Assembly: GCF_020164435.1 (NCBI RefSeq)
Contig: NZ_JAIUDQ010000008.1
Coordinates: forward strand, 108,583 to 172,582
Direction of reading: 5' to 3'
Origin: Phyllobacterium lublinensis
Lineage (GTDB): Bacteria; Pseudomonadota; Alphaproteobacteria; Rhizobiales; Rhizobiaceae
Length of the DNA stretch: 64,000 nucleotides
The notes under the pieces are model-generated. The model searched no databases. It worked only from the letters and a program-made list of their open reading frames with translations, and was not told the DNA's origin. A program made the position numbers and the translations under genes. Below are positions 26,280 through 34,972 of the stretch, one piece after another. The first letter of the stretch is position 1, and the number at the start of each line of letters is the position of its first letter.

Positions 26280-28229
26280 TCAGCCCGCCTTATTGACTCG
26301 CATGTACCAATCAACCAACCGGCGAACCTGCCGCTCCGTGTAACCGCGTTCCACCATGCGCTGCACGAATTCCGTGTGCTGCTTTTCGGTGGCCCCATCC
26401 TTCTTCGAACCGAAGCTGATGACCGGCAGCAGATCCTCGACCTGGCCGAACATGCGCTTTTCGATGACTTCGCGCAACTTCTCGTAACTCGTCCATGACG
26501 GATTGCGGCCATTGTTCTTGGCCTTGGCCCGCAGTGTGAATTTGACCACCTCGTTACGGAAGTCCTTGGGGTTGGCAATGCCTGCTGGCTTTTCGATCTG
26601 CGACAACTCGCTGTCGAGTATGCCGCGATTCAGGATCTGGCCCGTATCCGGGTCCTTGTAGTCCTGATCCTCGATCCAGGCGTCCGCATAGGCGATATAA
26701 CGGTCAAACAGGTTTTGCCCATATTCGCTGTAGGATTCCAGATAGGCCTTCTGGATTTCATGGCCGATGAACTCGGCATATCGCGAAGCAAGTTCGGACT
26801 TGATGAAGTCGAGATAGCTCGCTTCCGTTTCCTGGGGGAACTGCTCGCGTTTGACCGACTGTTCGAGCACATACATCAGATGCACCGGATCCGCGGCCAC
26901 CTGCTTGGTGTCGTAATTGAACGTTTCCGACAATACCTTGAAGGCAAAGCGGGTGCTGATGCCGTTCATGCCCTCGTCGACGCCGGCAGCATCGCGGTAT
27001 TCCTGCACCGATTTGGCTTTGGGATCGGATTCACGCAGGTTCTCGCCGTCGTAGACGCGCATCTTGGTGTAAAGCGGAGAATTCTCGTGGTCGGCCAATC
27101 GCGTCGACACCGTGAAACGGCTGAGTATCTCCAGTACTTCCGGTGCACAGGGGTTGTTGAGCAGTTCACTTTCACGCAGCAGCTTTTCGTAGATCTGCTT
27201 TTCCTCCGTGACGCGCAGGCAATAGGGCACCTTGACCACGGACATGCGGTCGAGGAAGGCCTCGTTGTTCTTGTTGTTCTTGAATTGCAGCCATTCGGAT
27301 TCGTTGGAGTGAGCCAGAATGATGCCCTGGAACGGGAATGCGCCGAAGTTTTCGGTGCCGTTGTAATTGCCTTCCTGGGTCGCAGTCAAAAGCGGGTGCA
27401 GCACCTTGATCGGCGCCTTGAACATTTCCACGAATTCCAGCATGCCCTGTGTCGTCCGGTTCAGGCCGCCGCTGTAGGAATAGGCGTCCGGGTCCGACTG
27501 GCTGAAGTTTTCGAGCTGGCGGATATCCACCTTGCCGACAAGCGACGAAACGTCCTGATTGTTTTCATCACCCGGTTCGGTCTTGGCAATGCCGATCTGC
27601 CGCAAGCGGGACGGCGTGAGCTTCACGACGCTGAACTTGGAAATATCACCGGCAAATTCGTCCAGCCTCTTGGCCGCCCATGGGGAGATCAGGCCATTGA
27701 GGCGGCGCCTTGCGATGCCGTATTTGTCCTCCAGAAGCCCGGACATGCGCTCTGGGTGGAACAGGCCAAGCGGCGATTCAAATATCGGGCTGATCTGCGT
27801 GCCGGCCTTCAGCGTGTAGATGGGACGGTGCTCCATCAGCTGCTTGAGTCGCTCGGCCAGCGAAGACTTGCCGCCGCCGACGGGGCCGAGCAGGTAAAGA
27901 ATCTGCTTGCGTTCTTCCAGGCCCTGGGCCGCGTAACGGAAATAGCCGACGATACGTTCGATCGTGTCTTCCATTCCGTAGAAATCGGCAAATGCCGGGT
28001 AAATCTTGATTGTGCGATTGAGGAAGATGCGGCCAAGGCGTTCGTCGGCACTGGTGTCGACAAGTCTTGGCTCTCCGATGGCATCAACCATTCGCTCGGA
28101 TGCGGTGGCGAACATGCGCGGATCATTGCGGCACGCGAGGAGATATTCCTGCAGGCTCATCTCTTCCTGCTTCTCGCTGCTGTAGATCTCAGAGAAAAGA
28201 CTAAAAACGTCGGACGCTTGCGTAGTCAT
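26280..28229 (-). CDS. prkA: PrkA family serine protein kinase (YeaG)
   Basis: The 649-residue protein has the PrkA AAA-type domain with Walker A GPVGGGKSS at 115-123, followed by the C-terminal PrkA kinase-like region. The segment EGNYNGTENFGAFPFQG is highly conserved in the family. PrkA/YeaG phosphorylates proteins during starvation and stress in the cytosol. The ATG at 28229 has an ideal GGAGG ribosome site; a TTG six bases upstream is in frame. It heads the operon prkA-DUF444-spoVR. Confidence 0.96.
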   Translation of the reverse strand: MTTQASDVFSLFSEIYSSEKQEEMSLQEYLLACRNDPRMFATASERMVDAIGEPRLVDTSADERLGRIFLNRTIKIYPAFADFYGMEDTIERIVGYFRYAAQGLEERKQILYLLGPVGGGKSSLAERLKQLMEHRPIYTLKAGTQISPIFESPLGLFHPERMSGLLEDKYGIARRRLNGLISPWAAKRLDEFAGDISKFSVVKLTPSRLRQIGIAKTEPGDENNQDVSSLVGKVDIRQLENFSQSDPDAYSYSGGLNRTTQGMLEFVEMFKAPIKVLHPLLTATQEGNYNGTENFGAFPFQGIILAHSNESEWLQFKNNKNNEAFLDRMSVVKVPYCLRVTEEKQIYEKLLRESELLNNPCAPEVLEILSRFTVSTRLADHENSPLYTKMRVYDGENLRESDPKAKSVQEYRDAAGVDEGMNGISTRFAFKVLSETFNYDTKQVAADPVHLMYVLEQSVKREQFPQETEASYLDFIKSELASRYAEFIGHEIQKAYLESYSEYGQNLFDRYIAYADAWIEDQDYKDPDTGQILNRGILDSELSQIEKPAGIANPKDFRNEVVKFTLRAKAKNNGRNPSWTSYEKLREVIEKRMFGQVEDLLPVISFGSKKDGATEKQHTEFVQRMVERGYTERQVRRLVDWYMRVNKAG

Positions 28230-28711
28230 TGTCAACCTCCAGCCGCATGCAAACTCACACAGGAATTTGAGCCGAAGGGGCCGCCCCTCCGCTCAGAGGA
28301 TTGCATGCCGAATAACCATCAGTGTCGGGTGAGTCGCCGTGCTGCGCAAGACACTGATTGCAGTAATATTGTGTAGTTGCAATCAAGACACGCAGATGTG
28401 TTCATTGTTAGATGACGATCACCCTTTACTCGTCATGTCCCTCAAAAGATTATGTAGGAAGCCCAATTAACAAAGGGTATGGGTGCGGCAAAAAAAATTG
28501 AAAAAATGCAAAAAAACTACCCGGTGTTTTGGCAATACTGCGGGCCCAGGGGGGACAAATCTCATGGGCGGCAGTCGTGAAAGTTGCTCTCTGGCAAACT
28601 GCTCGCAATCAGGGTATGTTTTGAATTGTGCAGGTTTAGGTCCCCTGGTCCGCCCTTTGCACGGTGCCACGGGTGCCTTTCCCGCTCCGAACGAGTTTGG
28701 GAGAATTGTTC
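28230..28711. other. Divergent intergenic region between prkA and the DUF2189 gene
   Basis: These 482 bases contain no supported gene. The centre (28430-28520) is A+T-rich with poly-A runs. A sigma-54-like promoter toward the DUF2189 gene is listed separately. A promoter for prkA must lie here but none is convincing by eye. A short frame of about 67-87 codons on each strand has no recognisable sequence. Confidence 0.6.
28646..28661 (+). promoter_or_regulatory. Sigma-54-type promoter
   Basis: TGGTCCGCCCTTTGCA has the GG and GC dinucleotides separated by ten bases and matches 10 of 12 defined positions of TGGCACG-N4-TTGCW. It lies 51 bases upstream of the ATG of the DUF2189 gene, a normal leader length. 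Confidence 0.6.
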
Positions 28712-29536
28712 ATGGCACAATTTCATGTGATCGCTGGTGCAAGTGAAACAAACGTCTATCCCGAGGTAAGGCGAATAAGCGTGGCCGATGTCTTTGCTGC
28801 GCTTCGCGAAGGCCTCGACGACTTTTGGGATAAGCCCTCACATTATGTTTTTCTTTGCTTGATATATCCGATTGCCGGTCTGGTTCTCGCGCGGTGGACG
28901 TCGGGCGCCAACCTGTTGCCGCTGCTTTTTCCGCTGATGTCCGGCTTTGCCCTGATAGGGCCGTTCGCGGCATTGGGCCTCTACGAGATCAGCCGAAGGC
29001 GCGAACTCAATCTCGATACGTCATGGAGTCATGCTTTCGAAGTCCGGCACTCACCGGCAATACCCTCCATCGTGGCCGTGGGCATCATGCTCCTGGTCCT
29101 CTTCGTTGCATGGATTCTGGTGGCTCAAAGCCTTTATACCAGCCTGTTCGGTTCTGAGGCACCGGCATCGATCGAGGCCTTCCTGGACCAGGTGTTCTAC
29201 ACGCCAGAAGGCATGCGCATGATCCTCCTCGGCAACGCCATCGGCTTTGTCTTTGCCGTCGTCGTTCTGTGCACCACCGTCATTGCGTTTCCGCTTCTGC
29301 TTGACCGCGATGTCGGCGCACTGTCGGCCGTCGTCACGTCGGTGAAGGCCGTGTTGACCAATCCCGTCGAGATGGCACTCTGGGGCCTGATCGTTGCGGC
29401 GCTTCTGTTGATTGGTTTCATGACCCTGTTTGTCGGACTGGCCATCTTCATTCCGGTCCTCGGACATGCGACGTGGCACCTGTACCGGAAGATCATAGTA
29501 CCACTGCCGCGCGACGTTAGCAGCGCGGGGCGATAA
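28712..29536 (+). CDS. DUF2189 family integral membrane protein
   Basis: The 274-residue protein has about six hydrophobic helices and the DUF2189 pattern; the N-terminal PEVRRISVADVFAALREGLDDFW segment precedes the first helix. Function of the family is unknown; members often accompany respiratory or cytochrome oxidase genes in alphaproteobacteria, which fits the cox operon converging on it. The ATG at 28712 fits the family start; an in-frame codon at 28664 overlaps the sigma-54-like site. It is followed by a very strong bidirectional terminator. Confidence 0.85.
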   Translation: MAQFHVIAGASETNVYPEVRRISVADVFAALREGLDDFWDKPSHYVFLCLIYPIAGLVLARWTSGANLLPLLFPLMSGFALIGPFAALGLYEISRRRELNLDTSWSHAFEVRHSPAIPSIVAVGIMLLVLFVAWILVAQSLYTSLFGSEAPASIEAFLDQVFYTPEGMRMILLGNAIGFVFAVVVLCTTVIAFPLLLDRDVGALSAVVTSVKAVLTNPVEMALWGLIVAALLLIGFMTLFVGLAIFIPVLGHATWHLYRKIIVPLPRDVSSAGR

Positions 29537-29556
29537 CCAGGTCGTATCCGGAGATC

Positions 29557-29597
29557 AACAAAAATGGCGCGGCCGATGAGGCCGCGCCATTTTTGTT
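29557..29597. terminator. Bidirectional intrinsic terminator
   Basis: A perfect 18-bp stem (29557-29574 with 29580-29597) around the loop GATGA has a GGCGCGGCC core and A/T tails on both sides, the ideal form of a two-way rho-independent terminator. It separates the convergent DUF2189 and cytochrome oxidase transcripts; the oxidase subunit IV stop begins at its right edge. Confidence 0.95.
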
Positions 29598-29957
29598 TCA
29601 GGGCGCAGCGCCGAAGAAGGTCAGCCGGGTCAGGAGCGTGTAGTGCGCTTCCGAAACCATCAGTGCCACGAAGACAAGGATCATCACCGGTGGCAGTATG
29701 ATGGCATAGATCAAAGCCAGCCGCTCCCACGCCATGTGCATGAAAATCGCAACGATCAACCCTGCCTTCAGAACCATGAAGATCAGGATCAGGGTCCATC
29801 TGAGATAACCCTGCACGTGGAAATAATCCACGAGATAGGAAAAGAAGCTCAGGACGAACAACAGCCCCCATACCGCCAGGTAGAGCTTGATGGGATGCTG
29901 TTGATGCTCCTGCGCGTGGACGGCCGTTTGGGCGCTGTGTGCTGCGGATTGTGCCAT
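29598..29957 (-). CDS. Cytochrome c oxidase subunit IV (CoxD/CyoD-like)
   Basis: The 119-residue protein has three hydrophobic helices and the pattern of prokaryotic oxidase subunit IV: a His- and Gln-rich N-terminus, then a helix-loop-helix pair with LKAGLIVAIFMHM. It helps stability of the heme-copper oxidase complex. A GAGG ribosome site precedes the ATG. It is the last gene of the cox operon, eight bases after the upstream subunit III gene. Confidence 0.88.
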   Translation of the reverse strand: MAQSAAHSAQTAVHAQEHQQHPIKLYLAVWGLLFVLSFFSYLVDYFHVQGYLRWTLILIFMVLKAGLIVAIFMHMAWERLALIYAIILPPVMILVFVALMVSEAHYTLLTRLTFFGAAP

Positions 29958-29965
29958 GATTTACC

Positions 29966-30688
29966 TCACCACAGATAGAAAAAGGCAAAGATGAATACCC
30001 AGACCAGGTCGACGAAATGCCAATACAGCCCGGTTATCTCGACGATCTCGTAGTTCCCTTTCCTCGATGTGAAGAAGCCGCGCCTTTCCGTATCGAAATC
30101 CCCGCGCCAGACCTTGCGCGCAATGATGAGGAGAAAGATGACGCCGATCGTGACGTGGGTACCATGAAATCCCGTTATCATGAAAAAGGTCGAGCCGAAT
30201 TGCGGAGCGCCCCATGGGTTCTCCCAGGGCCGGACGCCTTCTGAAATCAGCTTGGTCCACTCAAAGGCCTGCATGCCGACAAATGTCGCGCCGAAGAGCG
30301 CCGTCAGAAGCATCAGCGCCGCCGTCTTGCGACGATCGCGCCGATAGCCATAATTGACCGCCATGGCCATGGTGCCGCTGCTGCTGATGAGCACGAAGGT
30401 CATGATGGCGATGAGGATCAATGGAACATCCTGGCCGCCGATATGCAGGGCGAAGACTTCGCTCGGGTTTGGCCATGGCACCGTCGTCGACATCCGGGCG
30501 GTCATGTAGGCAAGCAGAAAACATCCAAAGATGAATGTGTCGCTGAGGAGGAATATCCACATCATGGCCTTGCCCCAGGAAACGTTCTTGAACGTTCGCT
30601 GGTCCGAGGCCCAGTCCGAGGCGAAGCCGCTTAGACCCGATGGCCGGGGGAGGGTAGGGCTCGGAGTTGTCTTTGCAGATTCATGCAT
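29966..30688 (-). CDS. coxP: Heme-copper oxidase subunit III (second copy, CoxP-like)
   Basis: The 240-residue protein is a subunit III (CoxC-like) family member with about five helices, including FGSTFFMITGFHGTHVTIGV and the C-terminal YWHFVDLVWVFIF. It is the second subunit III gene of the operon, as in the coxMNOP cluster of Bradyrhizobium, from which the symbol is inferred. The start at 30688 (MHESAK) or an alternative ATG 15 bases upstream falls at the edge of a repeat element, which supplies its ribosome site. It is separated from the rest of the operon by that 273-bp element. Confidence 0.88.
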   Translation of the reverse strand: MHESAKTTPSPTLPRPSGLSGFASDWASDQRTFKNVSWGKAMMWIFLLSDTFIFGCFLLAYMTARMSTTVPWPNPSEVFALHIGGQDVPLILIAIMTFVLISSSGTMAMAVNYGYRRDRRKTAALMLLTALFGATFVGMQAFEWTKLISEGVRPWENPWGAPQFGSTFFMITGFHGTHVTIGVIFLLIIARKVWRGDFDTERRGFFTSRKGNYEIVEITGLYWHFVDLVWVFIFAFFYLW

Positions 30689-30689
30689 C

Positions 30690-30962
30690 TTAGAGCCTTT
30701 CATGGTTACACGAAACCATTCTGCCGGTGAGGGTTTGGGTCCAGGTCGAGGGCTGCGGTGAAGGCCGGGCTGGCCGCCCGGACAAGCCGGAGGCCGAAGG
30801 TTTTGCCCCAAACCGGCCCGGCCCTTCGGGTTTCCGTTTGGCAGGCGCCCACGGCGTAAGGCCGCTCGCCCGATGCACCACATCGAGCTTCGCATCCTTC
30901 CTTGTGGACCGCCGCCCCAAACGAGAAACAGAATGATTTCGCGTAACCATGAAAGGCTCTAA
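30690..30962. repeat. Small intergenic element with 34-bp terminal inverted repeats
   Basis: Arms at 30690-30723 and 30929-30962 match at 32 of 34 positions and begin TTAGAGCCTTTCATGG. The GC-rich interior (about 205 bases) encodes nothing convincing. The size and shape resemble MITE- or RIME-like elements of rhizobia. No target-site duplication is visible. It sits inside the cox operon between the two subunit III genes. Confidence 0.8.
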
Positions 30963-30967
30963 CCCCC

Positions 30968-31681
30968 CTATGTCAGCAATTGCCGGCAGATATCGACGAA
31001 ATCGTTTGCCCACCCTGCGAACAGGGCAAACAGGACCAGCCAGATCAGAAGCATGAAATGCCAATACATGGCACAAAGTTCGACGCTAAGGAGCACCTTG
31101 CCCGGCGGTTGTGCCTCAAACGCCCTCAAAGTGGTGCGGCTGAGCGCGACCAGACCACCGAGAATATGCAAGCCGTGCATGCCGGTGATCAGATAGAAGA
31201 AACTGTTGGCCGGATTGTCGGCGAGTACATAGCCAGCGGAGACGAGTTCGCGCCATACGAACAGCTGGCCGACCAGAAAGCCGACACCAGTCACCAGGCC
31301 CGCCACCAGTCCGGCGCGCATGGCTTCGGCATGGTGCTTCTGGGCTTCGACCTTAGCCCATTGCAAGGCAATACTGCTGAGCATCAGCACGATCGTGTTG
31401 ATCCACAGAAGGCCCGGAATGGGAAGTGCCCACCAATCCTGAAGCCCCATGCGCATGAAATATGCGCTTATGAAAAGCGTGAACAGGGCACCCACAACCG
31501 CCAGGAAGACCCCGAGGCCGATCTTGGCGGTCGCAATGGACGAGCCATTGAGATGGGGAGCATGGGGAGCATCCCCCACGCTTCCTGCTTCGAGCCACGG
31601 TCTGGATGTCAGGCGCTGCTGCGCCATCCACCAGGTTATGATCGCGGCGATCCCTGCCAGAAAGATCAGGATGACGCTCAT
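30968..31681 (-). CDS. coxO: Heme-copper oxidase subunit III (first copy, CoxO-like)
   Basis: The 237-residue protein is a subunit III family member with about seven helices and the conserved GMHGLHILGG segment and C-terminal YWHFMLLIWLVLF. It differs clearly from the 29966-30688 copy. Its start overlaps the subunit I stop by four bases (ATGA). Subunit III surrounds the catalytic core without redox groups. The symbol follows Bradyrhizobium coxMNOP by gene order. Confidence 0.88.
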   Translation of the reverse strand: MSVILIFLAGIAAIITWWMAQQRLTSRPWLEAGSVGDAPHAPHLNGSSIATAKIGLGVFLAVVGALFTLFISAYFMRMGLQDWWALPIPGLLWINTIVLMLSSIALQWAKVEAQKHHAEAMRAGLVAGLVTGVGFLVGQLFVWRELVSAGYVLADNPANSFFYLITGMHGLHILGGLVALSRTTLRAFEAQPPGKVLLSVELCAMYWHFMLLIWLVLFALFAGWANDFVDICRQLLT

Positions 31682-33459
31682 GAGATGTGTTCCCTGGAGA
31701 TCCGGTCGGGATTCGGCTGGTTCTGCGGGATGAAATCCTCTGGCGCGCCCGGAACGCTGTAGTCATAGGCCCACCGGTAGACGACGGGGAGATCCTTGCC
31801 CCAATTGCCATGCGGGGGCGGCGTCGTCGGTGTCTGCCATTCGAGCGTGGTCGCCCGCCATGGATTGCCGCCGGCCTCCTTGCCGTTGCGCAGGCTCCAG
31901 AACAGATTGAACAGGAACAGCATCTGCGCTGCGCCGACAGTCAATGCCATCAGGGTGATGAAGACATTCAGATCGTGTGCCGACGGCGGATTTACCGCCG
32001 ATTCGCCGAGTTCGTAATAGCGTCGCGGCGCTCCGAGGAGACCCAGATAATGCATGGGGAAGAATATCAGGTAAGCGCCGAGGAAGGTCACCCAGAAGTG
32101 TATCCGCCCCATGACGTCGTTGAGCATGCGTCCCGTGATCTTGGGGTACCAATGATAGATGGCGCCAAATATCACCATGATCGGCGCAACGCCCATGACC
32201 ATATGGAAATGCGCGACGACGAACATCGTATCGGAGAGCGGAACGTCAACGACCACATTGCCGAGGAAGAGACCTGTCAGTCCGCCATTGACGAAGGTGA
32301 CGATGAAGCCGAGTGCAAACAGCATGGGGATGGTGAGGTGAATATCGCCGCGCCACAATGTAAGCACCCAGTTATAGACCTTGATCGCCGTGGGCACCGC
32401 GATGATCAAGGTCGTGGTTGCAAAGAAGAACCCGAAATTCGGATTCATGCCGCTGACATACATGTGATGCGCCCAGACGATGAAGCTGAGGGCGCCGATA
32501 ATGACGATGGCCCAGACCATCATGCGATAGCCGAAGATGTTCTTGCGCGCATGGGTACTGATCAGGTCGGAGACGATGCCAAAGGCCGGCAGGGCCACGA
32601 TATAGACTTCCGGATGGCCAAAGAACCAGAACAGATGCTGGAAGAGAATGGGGCTGCCGCCGCCATGTTGCAGTTGTTCGCCCATCTCCACAATCGCCGG
32701 CATGAAGAAGCTGGTACCGAGAAGCCTGTCGAACAGCATCATGACCGAGGCAACGAAGAGGGCCGGGAAGGCAAGCAGTGCCATGACCGTAGCGGTGAAG
32801 ATGCCCCAAATGGTCAGGGGCATGCGCATCAAGGTCATGCCCCTTGCTCGCCCCTGCAACACGGTGACCACGTAGTTCAATCCGCCCATGGTAAAACCGA
32901 TGATGAACAGGATCAGCGAAGTCAGCATCAGGATGATGCCCCAGTCCTGTCCGCCTGGCGTGCCGGAAAGCACGGCCTGCGGCGGGTAAAGGGTCCAGCC
33001 GGCGCCCGTCGGGCCACCCGGAGCGAAGAAGCCTGCCACAAGGACGAGCACTGCGAGCAGATAGAGCCAGTAGCTGAGCATGTTGGCATAGGGGAACACC
33101 ATGTCCCGCGCACCCAGCATCAACGGGATGAGGTAATTGCCGAAACCACCCAGGAACAAGGCGGTAAGAAGATAGATCACCATGATCATGCCGTGCATAG
33201 TGATGAACTGATAATAGCGTTCTGCGTCGATGAACGAGAAATAACCGGGAAAACCCAGCTGCAACCGCATGAGCCATGACAGGACGAGGGCAACCAGGCC
33301 GATCGCCAGGGCAGTCATGGAGTACTGTATGGCAATGACCTTCGCGTCTTGGCTGAAGACGTAGGTCGTCCACCAGCTGTGTGGATGGTAAAGCTCGACA
33401 TCCTCGACTTCCGCGGCGGGGACGGTGTCGTCAATGCTGGATGGAATATTGACCATCAT
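31678..33459 (-). CDS. coxN: Cytochrome c oxidase subunit I (heme-copper oxidase catalytic subunit)
   Basis: The 593-residue protein has the twelve-helix core and the key motifs: WFFGHPEVY (Cu-B histidine cross-linked to tyrosine), WAHHMYVSGM (the Cu-B histidine pair) and VAHFHMVMG with the heme ligands. The Glu in GHPEV is present, so it is an A-type oxidase. It reduces O2 to water at the inner membrane and pumps protons. ATG 33459 has a GGGAGG ribosome site. It follows subunit II by 46 bases and overlaps subunit III. Confidence 0.97.
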   Translation of the reverse strand: MMVNIPSSIDDTVPAAEVEDVELYHPHSWWTTYVFSQDAKVIAIQYSMTALAIGLVALVLSWLMRLQLGFPGYFSFIDAERYYQFITMHGMIMVIYLLTALFLGGFGNYLIPLMLGARDMVFPYANMLSYWLYLLAVLVLVAGFFAPGGPTGAGWTLYPPQAVLSGTPGGQDWGIILMLTSLILFIIGFTMGGLNYVVTVLQGRARGMTLMRMPLTIWGIFTATVMALLAFPALFVASVMMLFDRLLGTSFFMPAIVEMGEQLQHGGGSPILFQHLFWFFGHPEVYIVALPAFGIVSDLISTHARKNIFGYRMMVWAIVIIGALSFIVWAHHMYVSGMNPNFGFFFATTTLIIAVPTAIKVYNWVLTLWRGDIHLTIPMLFALGFIVTFVNGGLTGLFLGNVVVDVPLSDTMFVVAHFHMVMGVAPIMVIFGAIYHWYPKITGRMLNDVMGRIHFWVTFLGAYLIFFPMHYLGLLGAPRRYYELGESAVNPPSAHDLNVFITLMALTVGAAQMLFLFNLFWSLRNGKEAGGNPWRATTLEWQTPTTPPPHGNWGKDLPVVYRWAYDYSVPGAPEDFIPQNQPNPDRISREHIS

Positions 33460-33505
33460 GGCCCTCCCTGTTGTATCGATCGTCCTCTCCCGAAGGACGT
33501 GTCAT

Positions 33506-34306
33506 TCAATTTGCCGTCGCCATCATCTGCGTGAATGTCTGCTGCTGTTCCAGCCATGTCTGGTAATCTTCCGGCGTATCGACAACGACGGTGCCGCGCA
33601 TTTGCGGGTGCCCGACGCCGCACAATTCTGCGCAGAGGATTTCAAAGCTGCCCGTCTTGGTCGGGGTAAACCAGAAATAGGTCACCATGCCTGGAACCAT
33701 GTCCATCTTGGCCCTGAATTCCGGTACGTAGAAGTCGTGCAGGACATCGATCGAGCGAAGCAGCATCTTCACCGGCTTGTCGACGGGAATATGCAAGTCG
33801 CCGCCTGCTATGATAATATCATCGAGACCCGCCGGATCATTCTTGTTGACGCCCAACGGATTTTCAGCCGTTACATCGCGGGTTTCCGACGTCCCGAGCT
33901 GGCCATTCGCCCCCGGAAGGCGAAAGTTCCATAACCATTGCTGGCCCACGACTTCCACTTCCGTGGCCTCTTTCGGGACAGTGACGAACTGATTCCAAAC
34001 AAAGAGGCCGGGCGCCAGCATGGCAACGACGCCAATGGTGGTCACCGTGGCAAGCCAGAATTCCAGCTTCCTGTTTTCAGGTTCGTAGTGTGCCTGGTTT
34101 CCCGGCTTGTGCCGGAAACGGAAAACGCAATAGGCGACAAACAACACCACTGCGGTGAACACGAAACCTGTGATCCAGAATGTAATGATGATTGTATTGT
34201 CGATGTAGTGCCAGTTTGACGCTATGGGCGTCCACCACCACGGACTCAAAAGATGAAACAGAACTGACGCAACCGCTACAAGAACCAGAATAAGTACGAC
34301 AGCCAT
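33506..34306 (-). CDS. coxM: Cytochrome c oxidase subunit II
   Basis: The 266-residue protein has two N-terminal helices and a periplasmic cupredoxin domain with a complete Cu-A site: His190, Cys225, Glu227, Cys229, His233 and Met236 (CAELCGVGHPQM). It takes electrons from cytochrome c for subunit I. The C-terminus has no fused cytochrome c domain. It heads the operon; a GGGAGGGG ribosome site precedes the ATG. Gene order II-I-III-III-IV matches coxMNOP-type alternative oxidases of rhizobia. Confidence 0.96.
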   Translation of the reverse strand: MAVVLILVLVAVASVLFHLLSPWWWTPIASNWHYIDNTIIITFWITGFVFTAVVLFVAYCVFRFRHKPGNQAHYEPENRKLEFWLATVTTIGVVAMLAPGLFVWNQFVTVPKEATEVEVVGQQWLWNFRLPGANGQLGTSETRDVTAENPLGVNKNDPAGLDDIIIAGGDLHIPVDKPVKMLLRSIDVLHDFYVPEFRAKMDMVPGMVTYFWFTPTKTGSFEILCAELCGVGHPQMRGTVVVDTPEDYQTWLEQQQTFTQMMATAN

Positions 34307-34460
34307 TTCTTGTCCCCTCCCTGCCTTATTTGGCTGTGGACATGAACTCGCAATCTTTGGAAATGTCAGCGTAGCATTTCATGAAGGATAAATACAGGCA
34401 GTCAAATCAATGATGATGATGTAGTGCCGGATATCAAGAATTATGCACACAATGTCTACT

Positions 34461-34490
34461 TCGGCATGCCGGTGCGACCGGCAATGCCGA
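34461..34490. terminator. Hairpin between DUF1428 and cox genes
   Basis: TCGGCATGCCGGT (34461-34473) and ACCGGCAATGCCGA (34477-34490) form a stem with one bulged base and a three-base loop. It lies 38 bases downstream of the DUF1428 stop on the minus strand. No T-run is visible, so termination is uncertain. Confidence 0.45.
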
Positions 34491-34528
34491 CAGGAATGTT
34501 GTAGCGGGAGGGCCGGTCCGTCGTGGCG

Positions 34529-34882
34529 CTATAGTTGCACGAACGTTTCGAACCCCCCGTAAATCATCCGCTTGCCGTCGAACGGCATGGTCGACGGGTC
34601 TTCCTTAAGCCGCGGGTCGCTCATGACCTTTGCATTGATTGCGTCGCGTTGTTCACGCGATTCATAGACGATCCAGGCAAAGACCACGATCTCGTCGTCC
34701 GTCGCCTGAACGGCACGCGGGAACGAGGTAAGCTCGCCGTAAGGGACATCGTCACCCGTGCATTCGACATAGGCGAGTGCGCCATGTTCTTTCCAGACGT
34801 CACCTGCCTTTCGGGCGAGTGCCTTATAGTCGTCAATCCTTGCCTTGGGAACTGCCAGTATGAAACCGTCGACGTAGGACAT
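34529..34882 (-). CDS. DUF1428 family protein
   Basis: The 117-residue protein matches the DUF1428 family over its whole length, with MSYVDGFILAVP at the start and ECTGDDVPYGELTSFPRA and the C-terminal MIYGGFE segments. Members adopt a ferredoxin-like alpha/beta (dimeric barrel) fold; function is unknown. The ATG has a GGAGGCATGC ribosome context. It appears to be a single-gene unit downstream of the cyclase pair. Confidence 0.9.
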   Translation of the reverse strand: MSYVDGFILAVPKARIDDYKALARKAGDVWKEHGALAYVECTGDDVPYGELTSFPRAVQATDDEIVVFAWIVYESREQRDAINAKVMSDPRLKEDPSTMPFDGKRMIYGGFETFVQL

Positions 34883-34972
34883 GCATGCCTCCTTTTCATA
34901 GTATCAGCCCAAGGAACGGTCGAGTGATCGGCAATCCTACAATGGTTCAAGATTTTTGTCGCGTTGCCGGTA

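Noticed and set aside
26715..28376. Long open frame on the plus strand opposite prkA
   Set aside because: It is the complement of the prkA coding sequence, shows no recognisable family and has no ribosome site; the PrkA frame has strong motifs.
30690..31076. 128-codon minus-strand frame across the repeat element
   Set aside because: It runs through the inverted repeat and into subunit III in another frame; no protein family seen.
31687..33279. Long open frame opposite cytochrome oxidase subunit I
   Set aside because: Low-complexity Asp/His/Gln-rich sequence caused by codon bias of the real gene on the other strand.
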